Source of the DNA: Novosphingobium sp.
Lineage (GTDB): Bacteria; Pseudomonadota; Alphaproteobacteria; Sphingomonadales; Sphingomonadaceae
Assembly: GCF_027486195.1 (NCBI RefSeq)
Contig: NZ_JAIXPP010000025.1
Coordinates: 1 to 39,301, forward strand
Reading direction: 5' to 3'
DNA: 39,301 nucleotides
Shown here: positions 24,420 through 33,009 of the stretch, piece by piece
Layout: the number at the start of each line of letters is the position of its first letter
Position numbering within the stretch: the first letter of the stretch is position 1
The notes under the pieces: generated by a model
Seen by the model: only the letters and a program-made list of their open reading frames with translations
Databases searched by the model: none
Told to the model about the DNA's origin: nothing
Translations under genes and position numbers: made by a program

Positions 24420-25177
24420 GTGAAGTGGTGCCGGGCGAGGTTTGGGCGCGGCTGCGGCGAACGACACCTGCGCGGATCGCGCTGGGCCGCGTGGGGCATG
24501 CCTTGCCGCTGGGCGAAGTGCTGGACTTCCAGCTAGCCCATGCCCGCGCGCGTGATGCCGTTCACGCGGCGCTCGATCCAGCCGCGCTGACAGCCGCATT
24601 GGCCCCGCTGCCGGTGCTGGAGGTCGAAAGCGATGCACCGGACCGGGCGACGTATCTGCGCCGTCCGGACCTCGGCCGCCGGCTATCGGCGCGCTCCGCA
24701 GCAGTGCTGGCCGATGCCGGCGGGGACTGCGATGTGGTTTTCGTGATTGGTGACGGGCTCTCCGCGACGGGGGTGCAAGCGGGTGCCGCGCAGCTGGTGC
24801 GGGCCTGCTTGGCCGGGCTGGACAACCTCAGGATCGGCCCGGTGGTGATTGCGCAGGCGGCGCGGGTGGCACTGGGCGATCCGATCGGCGAGGCACTCGG
24901 TGCGCGGGTTTGCGTGATGATCATCGGCGAACGCCCCGGCCTCAGTGTCCACGACAGCCTTGGCATCTACATGACGTACGCGCCGCAAACAGGCCGCACT
25001 GACGCCGAGCGCAATTGCATTTCCAACATCCATGGGGCGGGCGGCCTATCTCCGCAGGAGGCCGCCCGCACGCTCGGCTGGCTACTGCGCGAGGCGCTGC
25101 GGCGCGAGCTTTCAGGTGTTGCGCTCAAGGACGACCAGACCCCGACGCTTGCCTTCGAAGGACAAGGCCCCGCATGA
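24416..25177 (+). CDS. eutC: Ethanolamine ammonia-lyase small subunit
   Basis: Small subunit of about 253 residues that helps bind adenosylcobalamin and completes the EutBC active complex. Recognisable EutC segments are TPARIALGRVGHALPL (in the N-terminal region), FVIGDGLSATGVQ, ARVCVMIIGERPGLS, DSLGIYMTYAP, and NCISNIHGAGG with the downstream LSPQEAA. The likely start is TTG 24416, overlapping the eutB stop as TTGA; GTG codons at 24425 and 24428 are alternatives. It overlaps the permease start by four bases (ATGA), so eutB, eutC and eat form one coupled operon. Confidence 0.94.
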   Translation: MSEVVPGEVWARLRRTTPARIALGRVGHALPLGEVLDFQLAHARARDAVHAALDPAALTAALAPLPVLEVESDAPDRATYLRRPDLGRRLSARSAAVLADAGGDCDVVFVIGDGLSATGVQAGAAQLVRACLAGLDNLRIGPVVIAQAARVALGDPIGEALGARVCVMIIGERPGLSVHDSLGIYMTYAPQTGRTDAERNCISNIHGAGGLSPQEAARTLGWLLREALRRELSGVALKDDQTPTLAFEGQGPA

Positions 25178-26530
25178 CCACGCCGACCGGAGGTTCGCAG
25201 CAGCTTCAACGCACACTGGGCCCGTTCCAGCTCTGGGCGATTGCCGTGGGCCTCGTCATTTCGGGCGAATACTTCGGCTGGAGCTATGGCTGGGCCAGCG
25301 CGGGAACGCTGGGCTTCCTTGTCACCACCATGGCGGTGGCGGCGATGTACATCGCCTTCATCTTCTCGTTTACCGAGCTGACGACCGCGATCCCGCATGC
25401 AGGCGGGCCGTTCGCCTATGGCCTGCGCGCGTTCGGGCCGGTTGGGGGCGCGGTGGCGGGGTTTGCCACGCTGGTCGAGTTCCTGTTCGCGCCGCCTGCG
25501 ATCTCGCTCGCCATCGGCGCCTATCTTCACGTGCAGTTCCCGGGGGCTGGAGCCGAAGCACGCCGCGCTCGGCGCTTATGCCGTGTTCATGGCGCTCAAT
25601 ATCGTGGGTGTGCAGATCGCGGCGAGCTTCGAGGTTGTGGTGACGCTGCTGGCGGTGGGAGAACTCCTTGTGTTCATGGGCGTGGTGCTGCCCGCCTTCC
25701 GCTGGTCCAACTTCCTCGCCGGAGGCTGGGCCGGGCAGGATCATTTCAGCATGGCGGCGGTCGGCGGCATATTCGCCGCGCTGCCCTTCGCGATCTGGTT
25801 CTTCCTCGCGATCGAAGGCGTCGCCATGGCGGCGGAAGAAGCCAAGGAACCGCGCCGCACCATCCCGATGGCCTATATCTCGGGCATTCTCACGCTGACG
25901 GTGCTGGCCTTCGGAGTCATGCTGTTTGCGGGCGGATCGGGCAGCTGGGCCGAGCTATCGAGCCTCAACGATCCGCTGCCGCAGGCGATGAAGCGTGCGG
26001 TGGGTGCCTCCAGCGGGTGGCTGCACATGCTGGTGTGGCTGGGGCTGTTCGGCCTCGTCGCCTCGTTCCACGGGATCATCATGGGCTATGCGCGCCAGAT
26101 CTTCGCGCTGGGGCGGGCTGGCTATCTTCCGGCAGTGTTCGCGCGGTTGCATCCCCGCTTCAAGACGCCGCATGTGGCGACGCTGGCGGGCGGCGTGGTG
26201 GGCATCGCCGCGATCTACAGCGATGCTTTCGTGAGCATCGCGGGCCAATCGCTGACAGCGAGCGTGGTAACGCTTTCCGCGTTCGGCGCGCTGCTCATGT
26301 ACATCGTTTCGATGGCCGCGCTGTTTCGGCTGCGGCGCAGCGAACCGGACCTTCTGCGCCCGTTCCGCGCCCCGCTCTATCCGTTCGCCCCCGCCTTTGC
26401 GCTCGGCATGGCCAGCCTCGCGCTCGTGACCATGGCGTGGAACAACCGCGAACTTGCGGCGATCTTCGCGGGGCTGATGGCGGTGCTGGTTGCAGGTTCG
26501 CTGCTGCTGCGCCGCCGGGATGCGGCCTGA
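25174..26530 (+). pseudogene. eat: Ethanolamine permease, interrupted by a one-base frameshift
   Basis: APC-superfamily transporter expected to import ethanolamine for EutBC. The first frame gives about 123 good residues from ATG 25174 (LGPFQLWAIAVGLVISGEYF and the following helices, to AYLHVQFPG). Homology then continues in the next frame (LEPKHAALGAYAVFMALNIV, to the stop at 26530). The switch is at a run of five G residues, 25542-25546; removing one G restores a single 451-residue permease with about 12 membrane helices and the usual length. As written, the protein would end out of frame, losing ten helices. It could be a sequencing error in the homopolymer, a true mutation, or a phase-variable tract. 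Codon use stays normal on both sides, so any loss is recent. Confidence 0.88.
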
Positions 26531-26537
26531 ACGTCCG

Positions 26538-27575
26538 ATGCGAAGGGTGCGAATTGCGCGGCTGGTGGCAGCCCTGCTGATCCTGCCTGGCGCGGTTCCG
26601 GCGCGTGCCGAAGCCCCCGCGTGGCAGGCGCGCGCTGCCGCTGCGGCCGACACGCTGGAACGCACATGGGGCACGCCAAACGGGTGGCAGGCCAGCGAGA
26701 ACTGGCAGCGCTTTCCGATGACGGATGTGCTGATGGACTATCAGCGCCGCACCGGCGATCCGCGCTGGAATGGCAAGATCGCCGCTGCCGTGCGCAACCG
26801 TGCCGGGCGCTATCTCAACGACGATGACCTCTGGGCGGTGATCGCCAGCGTGGATGCCTGGCAAATCGACCACGATCCCGAACTGCTGGCCTGGGCTGCG
26901 GCAAACTACAGCCGCATCGTGACCGATCACTGGGACGATCACTGCGGCGGCGGGCTGTGGTGGGACCCGAAGCACAGCTACAAGAACGCGATCACCAACG
27001 AACTGCTGCTCCTTGCCTCGACGCGGCTCTATCTCGCCACGGGGCAGGAGACCTATCGCGATTGGGCGCTGCGCACATGGGCGTGGTTTGCCGCCTCTGG
27101 CATGATCGGCCCCGATGCGCTGGTGAACGACGGGCTCGATTCGCAATGCCGCAACAATGGTGCGCCGCGTTATACCTACAATCAGGGCGTCCTGCTCGGC
27201 GGGTTGAACGACCTCACCGCCATCACCGGCGATCCGCAGTTCCGCGAGGCCGCCTTGCGAACCGCGCTGGCCGCAACGCGCACGCTGGTGACCCCGCAGG
27301 GCCTGCTGACCGAGCCATCCGACGCGCTGGGCGCGGACGGGCCGATGTTCAAAGGCGTCTTCGTCTTCCACCTCGGCCGCCTTGCCGAGGCCATGCCCGA
27401 TGGCCCTGAGCGCGCGGAACTGCGCGCCTGGCTTGCCCGCAACAGCGACGCTGTGTGGGCGCTGAGCACCGGGGGCAGCCAGCCCGTGGACGGATTGTGG
27501 AGCGGCGGATCAGGGCAAGTCGGTGCGGCCGCGCAGGCTTCCGCCCTCGCGCTGTTTCTTGCAGCCGGATCGTGA
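26538..27575 (+). CDS. Exported GH76-like glycoside hydrolase
   Basis: Protein of 345 residues with a signal peptide (hydrophobic residues 7-20, cleavage near ARA|EAP) and an alpha/alpha-barrel-type domain resembling GH76 alpha-1,6-mannanases. The key acidic run YLNDDDLWAV (D95-D97) fits the paired catalytic aspartates of that family. GGGLWWDPKHSYKNAITNELLLL and YNQGVLLGGLNDLT (short form YTYNQGVLLGG) match conserved repeats. The likely role is trimming mannose-type polysaccharide in the periplasm or outside. ATG 26538 lies seven bases after the eat stop, with ATG 26520 as an overlapping alternative. It may be transcribed with the eut operon but has no obvious metabolic link. Confidence 0.82.
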   Translation: MRRVRIARLVAALLILPGAVPARAEAPAWQARAAAAADTLERTWGTPNGWQASENWQRFPMTDVLMDYQRRTGDPRWNGKIAAAVRNRAGRYLNDDDLWAVIASVDAWQIDHDPELLAWAAANYSRIVTDHWDDHCGGGLWWDPKHSYKNAITNELLLLASTRLYLATGQETYRDWALRTWAWFAASGMIGPDALVNDGLDSQCRNNGAPRYTYNQGVLLGGLNDLTAITGDPQFREAALRTALAATRTLVTPQGLLTEPSDALGADGPMFKGVFVFHLGRLAEAMPDGPERAELRAWLARNSDAVWALSTGGSQPVDGLWSGGSGQVGAAAQASALALFLAAGS

Positions 27576-27631
27576 ACGCTGAATGCGTGGGCCCCCAAAG
27601 GGGTGACTTCGACATGTTCAGAATGAGTGAT

Positions 27632-27718
27632 TGGTGCGGTCGAGAAGACTCGAACTTCCACGGGCTTTCGCCCACAACGACCTCAACGTTGCGCGTCTAC
27701 CAGTTCCGCCACGACCGC
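27632..27718 (-). tRNA. tRNA-Leu (anticodon GAG)
   Basis: The minus strand folds as a class II tRNA of 87 bases including an encoded CCA (27632-27634). The acceptor stem GCGGTCG pairs with CGACCGC. The anticodon stem CAACG/CGTTG closes the loop TTGAGGT, giving anticodon GAG for CUC/CUU leucine codons. A long variable arm (TGGGCGAAAGCCC) and the T-loop GTTCGAGTC are present. No integrase gene or attachment-like direct repeat is seen next to it. Confidence 0.96.
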
Positions 27719-27753
27719 ACATCGCAAGCGGGGTTCACCTTCCAAAAAGGCTG

Positions 27754-27779
27754 CCCCGCCGGGGTAGAGGGGCGCCCCT
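27754..27779 (-). terminator. GC-rich hairpins between the DUF3426 gene and tRNA-Leu
   Basis: CCCC-gcc-GGGG (27754-27764) and the perfect 12-base palindrome AGGGGCGCCCCT (27768-27779) lie between the leftward DUF3426 gene and the tRNA. They may terminate the upstream gene or mark processing of the tRNA leader. No clear T tract is present. Confidence 0.35.
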
Positions 27780-27821
27780 AGCAAAGCCCCCCGCGCCGCG
27801 CAACAACTAGCCGAGGATTTT

Positions 27822-28589
27822 TTATTCGGGCTTCCAGCCGATCTCCGCGACCTTGGCGCTTTTGGGGACGTCGGTCACCGCTTCGTTGATTGTGACGCTT
27901 TCGCCCGGCTTCAGCATCTCACGCGGGGGGGAGACATCCCAGGTGTAGACCACCTTGTCTTTGGCATCGCGCAGCACGATCAGGATCGGCGGGACTTCCT
28001 GCGACTGCTTGCCGACATTGGTGACGGTGCCGCTGGCGCCGAAATACTCGGTGCCATTGGGAAGCGTGCGGCGATCCTGCCGTTCGGAGGGGAACGCCAG
28101 CACGAGATCGGGGTTGCCGGCCCCGAACGTCGCGTGTGCGGCAGGCAACCAGCGCGGCAGGCCGAGCCACGAGGCGAGCGCGATGAGCACCGCGACGAGC
28201 GCGGCGAAGCTGACCCCCGCAATCGTCCACAGCTTCGCGGTGTTGCGACGCGGACGGAACGGCGGCTGGTGATCGAAGCTTGAGGCGTTATCGTCGAAAC
28301 TCTCGTCCGCCGAGCGCGTGGCCGGACGGATCACTGGCCGTGGTACGACGGGCGGTTCGGGCACCGGCTCTGCCGATACGGGCCCGGGCTGGTCTTCAGG
28401 TTCCGGTGAAGGCGGCGGAGCGGGGGCTGGTGTCGCCGAGGGTGCCATCTCCTCGCGCGGCGGCAGTTCCGGACCGTGCTGGAACCAACTGTGCCGACAC
28501 TTGGCACAGCGCACCGTGCGGCCCTCCACACCTATCGCGCTGTCGGGGAGGACGTAGCGCGTCGAGCAGGCGGGGCACGCAATGATCAT
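27822..28589 (-). CDS. Zinc-ribbon and DUF3426 membrane protein (MJ0042 type)
   Basis: Predicted 255-residue protein. The N-terminal zinc ribbon has two CxxC pairs (ACPACSTRYVLP and VRCAKCRHSW). A long proline/glutamate-rich linker follows (about residues 50-85). There is one membrane helix near 120-145 (TIAGVSFAALVAVLIALASW). The C-terminal domain is DUF3426-like and periplasmic (SGTVTNVGKQSQEVPPILIVL, in part SGTVTNVGK). The true start is ATG 28589, directly before MIIACPAC; the frame is open further upstream but has no similarity there. It is divergent from ftsE, an arrangement common in alphaproteobacteria. The function is unknown. Confidence 0.88.
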   Translation of the reverse strand: MIIACPACSTRYVLPDSAIGVEGRTVRCAKCRHSWFQHGPELPPREEMAPSATPAPAPPPSPEPEDQPGPVSAEPVPEPPVVPRPVIRPATRSADESFDDNASSFDHQPPFRPRRNTAKLWTIAGVSFAALVAVLIALASWLGLPRWLPAAHATFGAGNPDLVLAFPSERQDRRTLPNGTEYFGASGTVTNVGKQSQEVPPILIVLRDAKDKVVYTWDVSPPREMLKPGESVTINEAVTDVPKSAKVAEIGWKPE

Positions 28590-28750
28590 GGGGCGGGTTA
28601 AGCATGGGGGGATGCAAGGAAACAATAGGGACGGGCGGGGAGAAGTGCTCGCCTGCCCTTTTTTCCACATCGATTGCGCCGTATAGCCGCCGCAAGTAGT
28701 GCGCGGCCCCTCGCGCACGCAAACCACCCTTCGGGACCGCAACGCCTGAC

Positions 28751-29497
28751 ATGATCCAGCCTGATGCCGAAATCGTCCAGTTCGACAACGTCGGGCTGCG
28801 CTACGGAACGGACAAGGAAATCCTGGCCGATGTCTCGTTCACGCTCTACCCGGGCTGCTTCTATTTTCTCACCGGTGCGAGCGGCGCGGGCAAGACCAGC
28901 CTGCTCAAGCTGCTCTATCTGGCGCAGCGCCCTTCGCGCGGGCTGATCCGCTTGTTCGGCACCGATGCGATCACCCTGCCGCGCGAACGGCTGCCCGGAT
29001 TCCGCCGCCGCATCGGCGTGGTGTTCCAGGACTTCCGGCTGGTCGATCACCTTTCCGCCTTCGACAACGTGGCGCTGCCGCTGCGGGTGGCGGGCGTAAG
29101 CGAGAAGGACATCGCGCGGCCGGTGGGCGAAATGCTCGACTGGGTGGGACTGGGCGACCGGCAGCATGCCCGGCCCGCGACGCTTTCGGGCGGGGAGCAG
29201 CAGCGTGTGGCCATCGCCCGCGCGGTGATCGCGCGGCCCGACATGCTTGTCGCCGACGAGCCGACCGGCAACGTCGACCCGGACATGGCGCTAAAGCTGC
29301 TACGCCTGTTTGAAAGCCTCAACCGGCTGGGCACGACCGTGGTGGTCGCCACCCACGATGTTCACCTGATCCGCAAGGTGCCGGAATCACTGATCATGCG
29401 GCTCGACAAGGGGCGGCTGAGCGACCCGACGGGCGCGCTGCGCTATCCGCCCCGCCGCCCGGCCATGGCTGGCGCCGACGCGTCGCCGCCGCTCTGA
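28751..29497 (+). CDS. ftsE: Cell division ATP-binding protein FtsE
   Basis: ABC-type ATPase of 248 residues that works with FtsX at the divisome to control peptidoglycan hydrolases. Visible elements are Walker A GASGAGKT (residues 42-49), the Q-loop in VVFQDFRLVDHL, signature LSGGEQQRVAIARA (145-158), Walker B LVADEPTGNVD (166-176) and the switch His 202 (ATHD). The C-terminal tail is longer and proline-rich compared with E. coli FtsE. Start ATG 28751. ftsX follows after 12 bases in the same reading frame. Confidence 0.95.
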   Translation: MIQPDAEIVQFDNVGLRYGTDKEILADVSFTLYPGCFYFLTGASGAGKTSLLKLLYLAQRPSRGLIRLFGTDAITLPRERLPGFRRRIGVVFQDFRLVDHLSAFDNVALPLRVAGVSEKDIARPVGEMLDWVGLGDRQHARPATLSGGEQQRVAIARAVIARPDMLVADEPTGNVDPDMALKLLRLFESLNRLGTTVVVATHDVHLIRKVPESLIMRLDKGRLSDPTGALRYPPRRPAMAGADASPPL

Positions 29498-29509
29498 GCG
29501 TTTCAGGAG

Positions 29510-30436
29510 ATGGGCTTCCTTTCCACCCTGTTCCTGCGCTGGCGCGGCGGTTCTGCGGCAAGCGACCCGCGACTGCTGCCCGAAGCGCAGCTTTCGGGGC
29601 CGATGCCGTGGGTCATCGCGATCATGATCGCGATGACTGTGGTTGCCGCCGCCAGCGGACTTGCCCTGCGCAACGCGGCCGCAACCGCGAGCGCGGATCT
29701 GGAAGGCGGCGTCACCGTGCAGATCGTGACCGCCGCCCCGGCCGAACGGCTTCGCCAGGCCGCAGCGGTGGTCGCCGTGCTTGCAAAGGCGCCCGAAGTG
29801 GCCGAAGTTCGGCAAGTGGCGCAGGAGGAACTCAACACTCTGGTCGAGCCATGGCTCGGCACGCGGCCCGGCGACGATGTCGAGGCCTTGCCGATCCCGG
29901 CCTTGATCGACGTGCGGCTCAAGGGTGCTGCAACGGCGGACCAGGTGGCGCACTTGCGCGCGCTGGTGGTTCCGGTGGCCGCCTCTGCCCGGATCGATGC
30001 GCAAGCCGGGTGGCTCGCGCCGGTGTTCGCCGCGATCGGAACGCTGCAGTGGCTAGCCGGCGGCCTGATCGCGCTGCTGGCTATCGCGACGATTGCGGCC
30101 GTGCTGCTCGCTTCGCGCAATGCGCTGGGCAATCACCGTGAAACGATCGAGATCGTGCACATGCTGGGCGGCACCGACAAGCAGATCGCGCGGGTGTTCC
30201 AGCGCTCGATGGCCTTCGACGCCGCCGCCGGTGGCCTTGCGGGCCTGCTGTTCGGCGTGGTGACGATCGTCACGCTCTCGCGCCAGTTCGCTGGCCTCGG
30301 CTCGGGCATGGTGGCAGGCGCGGTGCTGCACTGGCAGGACTGGATCATGATTGCAGCGATCCCGCTCGCCGGTGTCGCGCTCGCCGTACTGACCGCGCGG
30401 GTGACCGTGCTGGCCGCCTTGCGGCGGATGCTCTGA
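29510..30436 (+). CDS. ftsX: Cell division protein FtsX
   Basis: Membrane partner of FtsE, 308 residues. Four helices lie near residues 34-53, 181-201, 239-257 and 277-298, with a large periplasmic domain between the first two. The cytoplasmic segment after helix 2 carries NHRETIEIVHMLGGTDKQIA, which is typical of the FtsX/MacB permease core. The start is ATG 29510; AGGAG directly touches the ATG with no spacing, and an in-frame ftsE stop lies 15 bases upstream. Translation probably depends on coupling to ftsE. It is followed by a YdcF-like gene after one base. Confidence 0.94.
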   Translation: MGFLSTLFLRWRGGSAASDPRLLPEAQLSGPMPWVIAIMIAMTVVAAASGLALRNAAATASADLEGGVTVQIVTAAPAERLRQAAAVVAVLAKAPEVAEVRQVAQEELNTLVEPWLGTRPGDDVEALPIPALIDVRLKGAATADQVAHLRALVVPVAASARIDAQAGWLAPVFAAIGTLQWLAGGLIALLAIATIAAVLLASRNALGNHRETIEIVHMLGGTDKQIARVFQRSMAFDAAAGGLAGLLFGVVTIVTLSRQFAGLGSGMVAGAVLHWQDWIMIAAIPLAGVALAVLTARVTVLAALRRML

Positions 30437-30437
30437 A

Positions 30438-30995
30438 ATGGCGCGCGTGCGCAAACCGCCGGGCCTCTTTCGCCGCATCGGCGCGGCGGTGCTGCTCGCG
30501 TGGGTGCTGGGCTTCCTGTGGTTCGCCCTCGCCCTTCCGCGCCCGGCGGGTTCGCAGAAAACGGACGGCGTGATCGCGCTGACCGGTGCGGGCGGACGCA
30601 TTCCGCGCGCGATCGACGTGCTGCGCGCCGGGCAGGCCCGCAAGGCGCTGATCGCGGGGGTGGCGAGCGAAGTGAAGCCGGGCGAGTTCGCCGCCGAATA
30701 CAAGGTATCGCCGCAGCTCCTCGCCTGCTGCGTGACACTCGGCTTCGAATCCGTCGATACGCGCTCCAACGCGCTGGAAGCCGCGCGCTGGATCGCGGCG
30801 GAACACATCACCTCGGTGCGCCTTGTCACCACCGACTGGCACATGCGGCGGGCACAGTTCGATCTTGCCATGGCCGCCCCGCGCGGGGTGGAAATCCTGC
30901 CCGATGCGGTGCCCTCGCGCCCGAGCATGAAGACGCTGTTCATCGAATACCACAAGCTGATCGCGCGCATGCTCGCGTGGCTTGCGGGGTGGTAG
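30438..30995 (+). CDS. YdcF-like (DUF218) membrane-anchored protein
   Basis: Protein of 185 residues with one N-terminal helix (about residues 14-34) and a DUF218/YdcF domain. Visible motifs are DGVIALTGAGGRIPRAIDVL, SEVKPGEF, DTRSNALEAARW and LVTTDWHMRRAQFDL. The family is linked to envelope processes such as cyclic enterobacterial antigen or vancomycin-sensitive steps, but no exact reaction is known for this subgroup. It starts one base after the ftsX stop, and plsC follows 8 bases later, so ftsE-ftsX-ydcF-plsC-transporter reads as one operon. Confidence 0.88.
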   Translation: MARVRKPPGLFRRIGAAVLLAWVLGFLWFALALPRPAGSQKTDGVIALTGAGGRIPRAIDVLRAGQARKALIAGVASEVKPGEFAAEYKVSPQLLACCVTLGFESVDTRSNALEAARWIAAEHITSVRLVTTDWHMRRAQFDLAMAAPRGVEILPDAVPSRPSMKTLFIEYHKLIARMLAWLAGW

Positions 30996-31003
30996 GGCAG
31001 ACC

Positions 31004-31717
31004 ATGAGTCGCCACGAAGCCGCCGGCCCGCGCCTGCCCGATGTGCTGCGCAGCCTTGCCTTCTATGTCGCGTTCTACGGCGGCACGGTGTTGCAGGTAA
31101 TCGCGGCGCTCGCCGTGATGCCGCTGGGCGGGGATCGCTACAAGCAGATGGTGCGGGTGTGGTCTGGCTGGCACCGGACCTGCGTCCGGGTGCTGCTGGG
31201 CATCACCGTAGAAGCCGAGGGTTTCATGCCCCGTGCCGGCGTTCTCTATGCGATCAAGCATGAATCCTTCTTCGAGGCGATCGATTTGCCGCACATGTAC
31301 CCCCTGCCGGTGGTCTTCGCGAAGGAGCAGCTGCTGCGCATCCCGCTGTGGGGCGCGATCGGCACGCGCTATGGCCTGATCGCGGTGGACCGCGGGCGCG
31401 GCGCCAGCGCGCTCAGGGCCATGCTGGCCGAAGCACGGCGCTGGACGGCAGACGGGCGGCCGCTGATCATCTTTCCCGAAGGCACCCGCGTGCCCCACGA
31501 CACCCGCCCTGCGCTGCAGGCAGGCTTTGCCGGGCTCTACAAGATGCTCGGCCTGCCGGTCGTGCCGGTGGCGGTCGATAGCGGGCCGCTTTACCACCGT
31601 CTGTGGAAGCGCTCCGGCAAGATCCGCTATCGCTTCGGGGAGGAAATTCCCCCCGGCCTCCCGCGCGCGGACATCGAAGCGCGCGTCCATGCCGCCATCA
31701 ATGCGCTCAACCCGTGA
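31004..31717 (+). CDS. plsC: 1-acyl-sn-glycerol-3-phosphate acyltransferase
   Basis: Predicted 237-residue membrane acyltransferase that makes phosphatidic acid from lysophosphatidic acid. An N-terminal hydrophobic segment is near residues 14-35. The catalytic block I reads KHESFFEA, an HX4E variant of the usual HX4D that I recall as common in alphaproteobacterial PlsC. The glycerophosphate-binding block FPEGTRVP is intact, and VPVAVDSG follows. ATG 31004 has an AGGG site; the frame is open upstream without similarity. The stop overlaps the transporter's GTG start. Confidence 0.92.
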   Translation: MSRHEAAGPRLPDVLRSLAFYVAFYGGTVLQVIAALAVMPLGGDRYKQMVRVWSGWHRTCVRVLLGITVEAEGFMPRAGVLYAIKHESFFEAIDLPHMYPLPVVFAKEQLLRIPLWGAIGTRYGLIAVDRGRGASALRAMLAEARRWTADGRPLIIFPEGTRVPHDTRPALQAGFAGLYKMLGLPVVPVAVDSGPLYHRLWKRSGKIRYRFGEEIPPGLPRADIEARVHAAINALNP

Positions 31718-33000
31718 GCGTTGAGGACGCCCGCCTCGACGAGAAGCACACCGAGGCCGATGCGCGCAGCTGGGGCGAGGTGCTCGGGCCCGGGCTGATC
31801 ACCGGGGCGGCAGACGACGATCCGAGCGGGATCGGCACCTACAGCCAGGTCGGCGCGCAGTTCGGCTTCAGCCTCGCCTGGATCATGGTGTTCAGCTACC
31901 CGCTGCTGGTCGCAACGCAGATGATCTGCGCGCGGATCGGCGCGGTGACCGGGCATGGCATCGCGCACAACCTGAAGCGACACTATCCGCGCCCGGTGCT
32001 GTGGTTTTCGGTCATGCTCCTGCTGGTTGCCAACACGATCAACCTTGGCTCGGACCTCGGCGCGATGGCGGCCGCGCTCAATCTGCTGCTGCCAGGGCCG
32101 ACCATGCTCTATGTCGTGCTGTTCGGCGTGATCTCGGTGCTGCTCGAGATCTTCGTGAGCTACGCGCGCTATACCCGCATCCTCAAATGGTCCGCGCTTT
32201 CCCTGCTGGCCTACATCCTCGTGCCGTTCGTTGCGAAGCTCTCGCCCGGTGAAGTCCTGCGCGGCGTGCTCGTGCCGCAACTGAGCTTTGACCGGCAGAC
32301 CACGATGGCGGTGATCGCGACGCTGGGGACCACGATCAGCCCCTACCTGTTCTTCTGGCAGGCGGGGCAGGAAGTGGAGGAGCAGCACCGGCTGCACAAG
32401 CACCCGCTCGGCGTCTATCCACGCGCGGCGGGCCCCGGCCTTGCCCGGATGCGGACCGACACCGTGGTTGGCATGGGCGTGACGAGCGTGACCGCGCTGT
32501 TCATCGTGATCGCGACGGCGGCGACGCTCCACGCACATGGCATCAACGAGGTTGCCTCCGCCGATGCGGCCGCCAGCGCGCTGCGCCCGATCGCGGGCGA
32601 TCTCAGCTTCCTGCTTTTCGCGGTAGGGATCATCGGGATCGGCCTGCTGGCAGTCCCCGTGCTGGCGGGTTCGGCGGCCTATGCGCTTTCGGAAACCTTC
32701 GGCTGGACCGAGGGGCTGGACCGCAAGCCGCACGAAGCCAAGGCGTTCTATGGCGCGATCGTGGTGGCGGTGCTGGGCGGTATGGCGCTCAACCTGATCG
32801 GCATCGATCCGATGCAGGCGCTCTACTGGACCGCGGTGATCAACGGCCTGCTGGCGCCGCCGCTGATGGTGATGACCATGCTGGCAGCCAGCAATCCCAA
32901 GGTCATGGGCCGGTTGACCCTGCCGCCGCTGCTCAAGATCGGCGGCTGGGCAGCAACGGCGGTGATGATCCTCGTCTCGGCGATGTTCCTGCTGAGCTAA
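31714..33000 (+). CDS. Nramp-like divalent metal transporter
   Basis: Polytopic membrane protein of about 428 residues with roughly 11 helices and overall Nramp similarity (GPGLITGAADDDPSGIGTYS at the N-terminus). The canonical Mn/Fe-binding DPGN of helix 1 is replaced by DDPSG, and the helix-6 MPH motif reads SPYLFFW. It therefore belongs to an Nramp-related branch whose substrate may not be manganese or iron. The start is GTG 31714, overlapping the plsC stop as GTGA. It is the last gene of the ftsE operon-like cluster and converges with tyrA nine bases away. Confidence 0.85.
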   Translation: MSVEDARLDEKHTEADARSWGEVLGPGLITGAADDDPSGIGTYSQVGAQFGFSLAWIMVFSYPLLVATQMICARIGAVTGHGIAHNLKRHYPRPVLWFSVMLLLVANTINLGSDLGAMAAALNLLLPGPTMLYVVLFGVISVLLEIFVSYARYTRILKWSALSLLAYILVPFVAKLSPGEVLRGVLVPQLSFDRQTTMAVIATLGTTISPYLFFWQAGQEVEEQHRLHKHPLGVYPRAAGPGLARMRTDTVVGMGVTSVTALFIVIATAATLHAHGINEVASADAAASALRPIAGDLSFLLFAVGIIGIGLLAVPVLAGSAAYALSETFGWTEGLDRKPHEAKAFYGAIVVAVLGGMALNLIGIDPMQALYWTAVINGLLAPPLMVMTMLAASNPKVMGRLTLPPLLKIGGWAATAVMILVSAMFLLS

Positions 33001-33009
33001 GGTCAAGAC

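Noticed and set aside
22539..24638. Minus-strand open frame of 699 codons opposite tonB and eutB
   Set aside because: The plus-strand eutB is unmistakable over its full length; the antisense product is Arg/His-rich with no domain and is a GC shadow.
27632..27718. tRNA-Leu as an integration site for a mobile element
   Set aside because: No integrase, transposase or repeated tRNA 3' end was found nearby, and flanking genes look like ordinary chromosomal genes.
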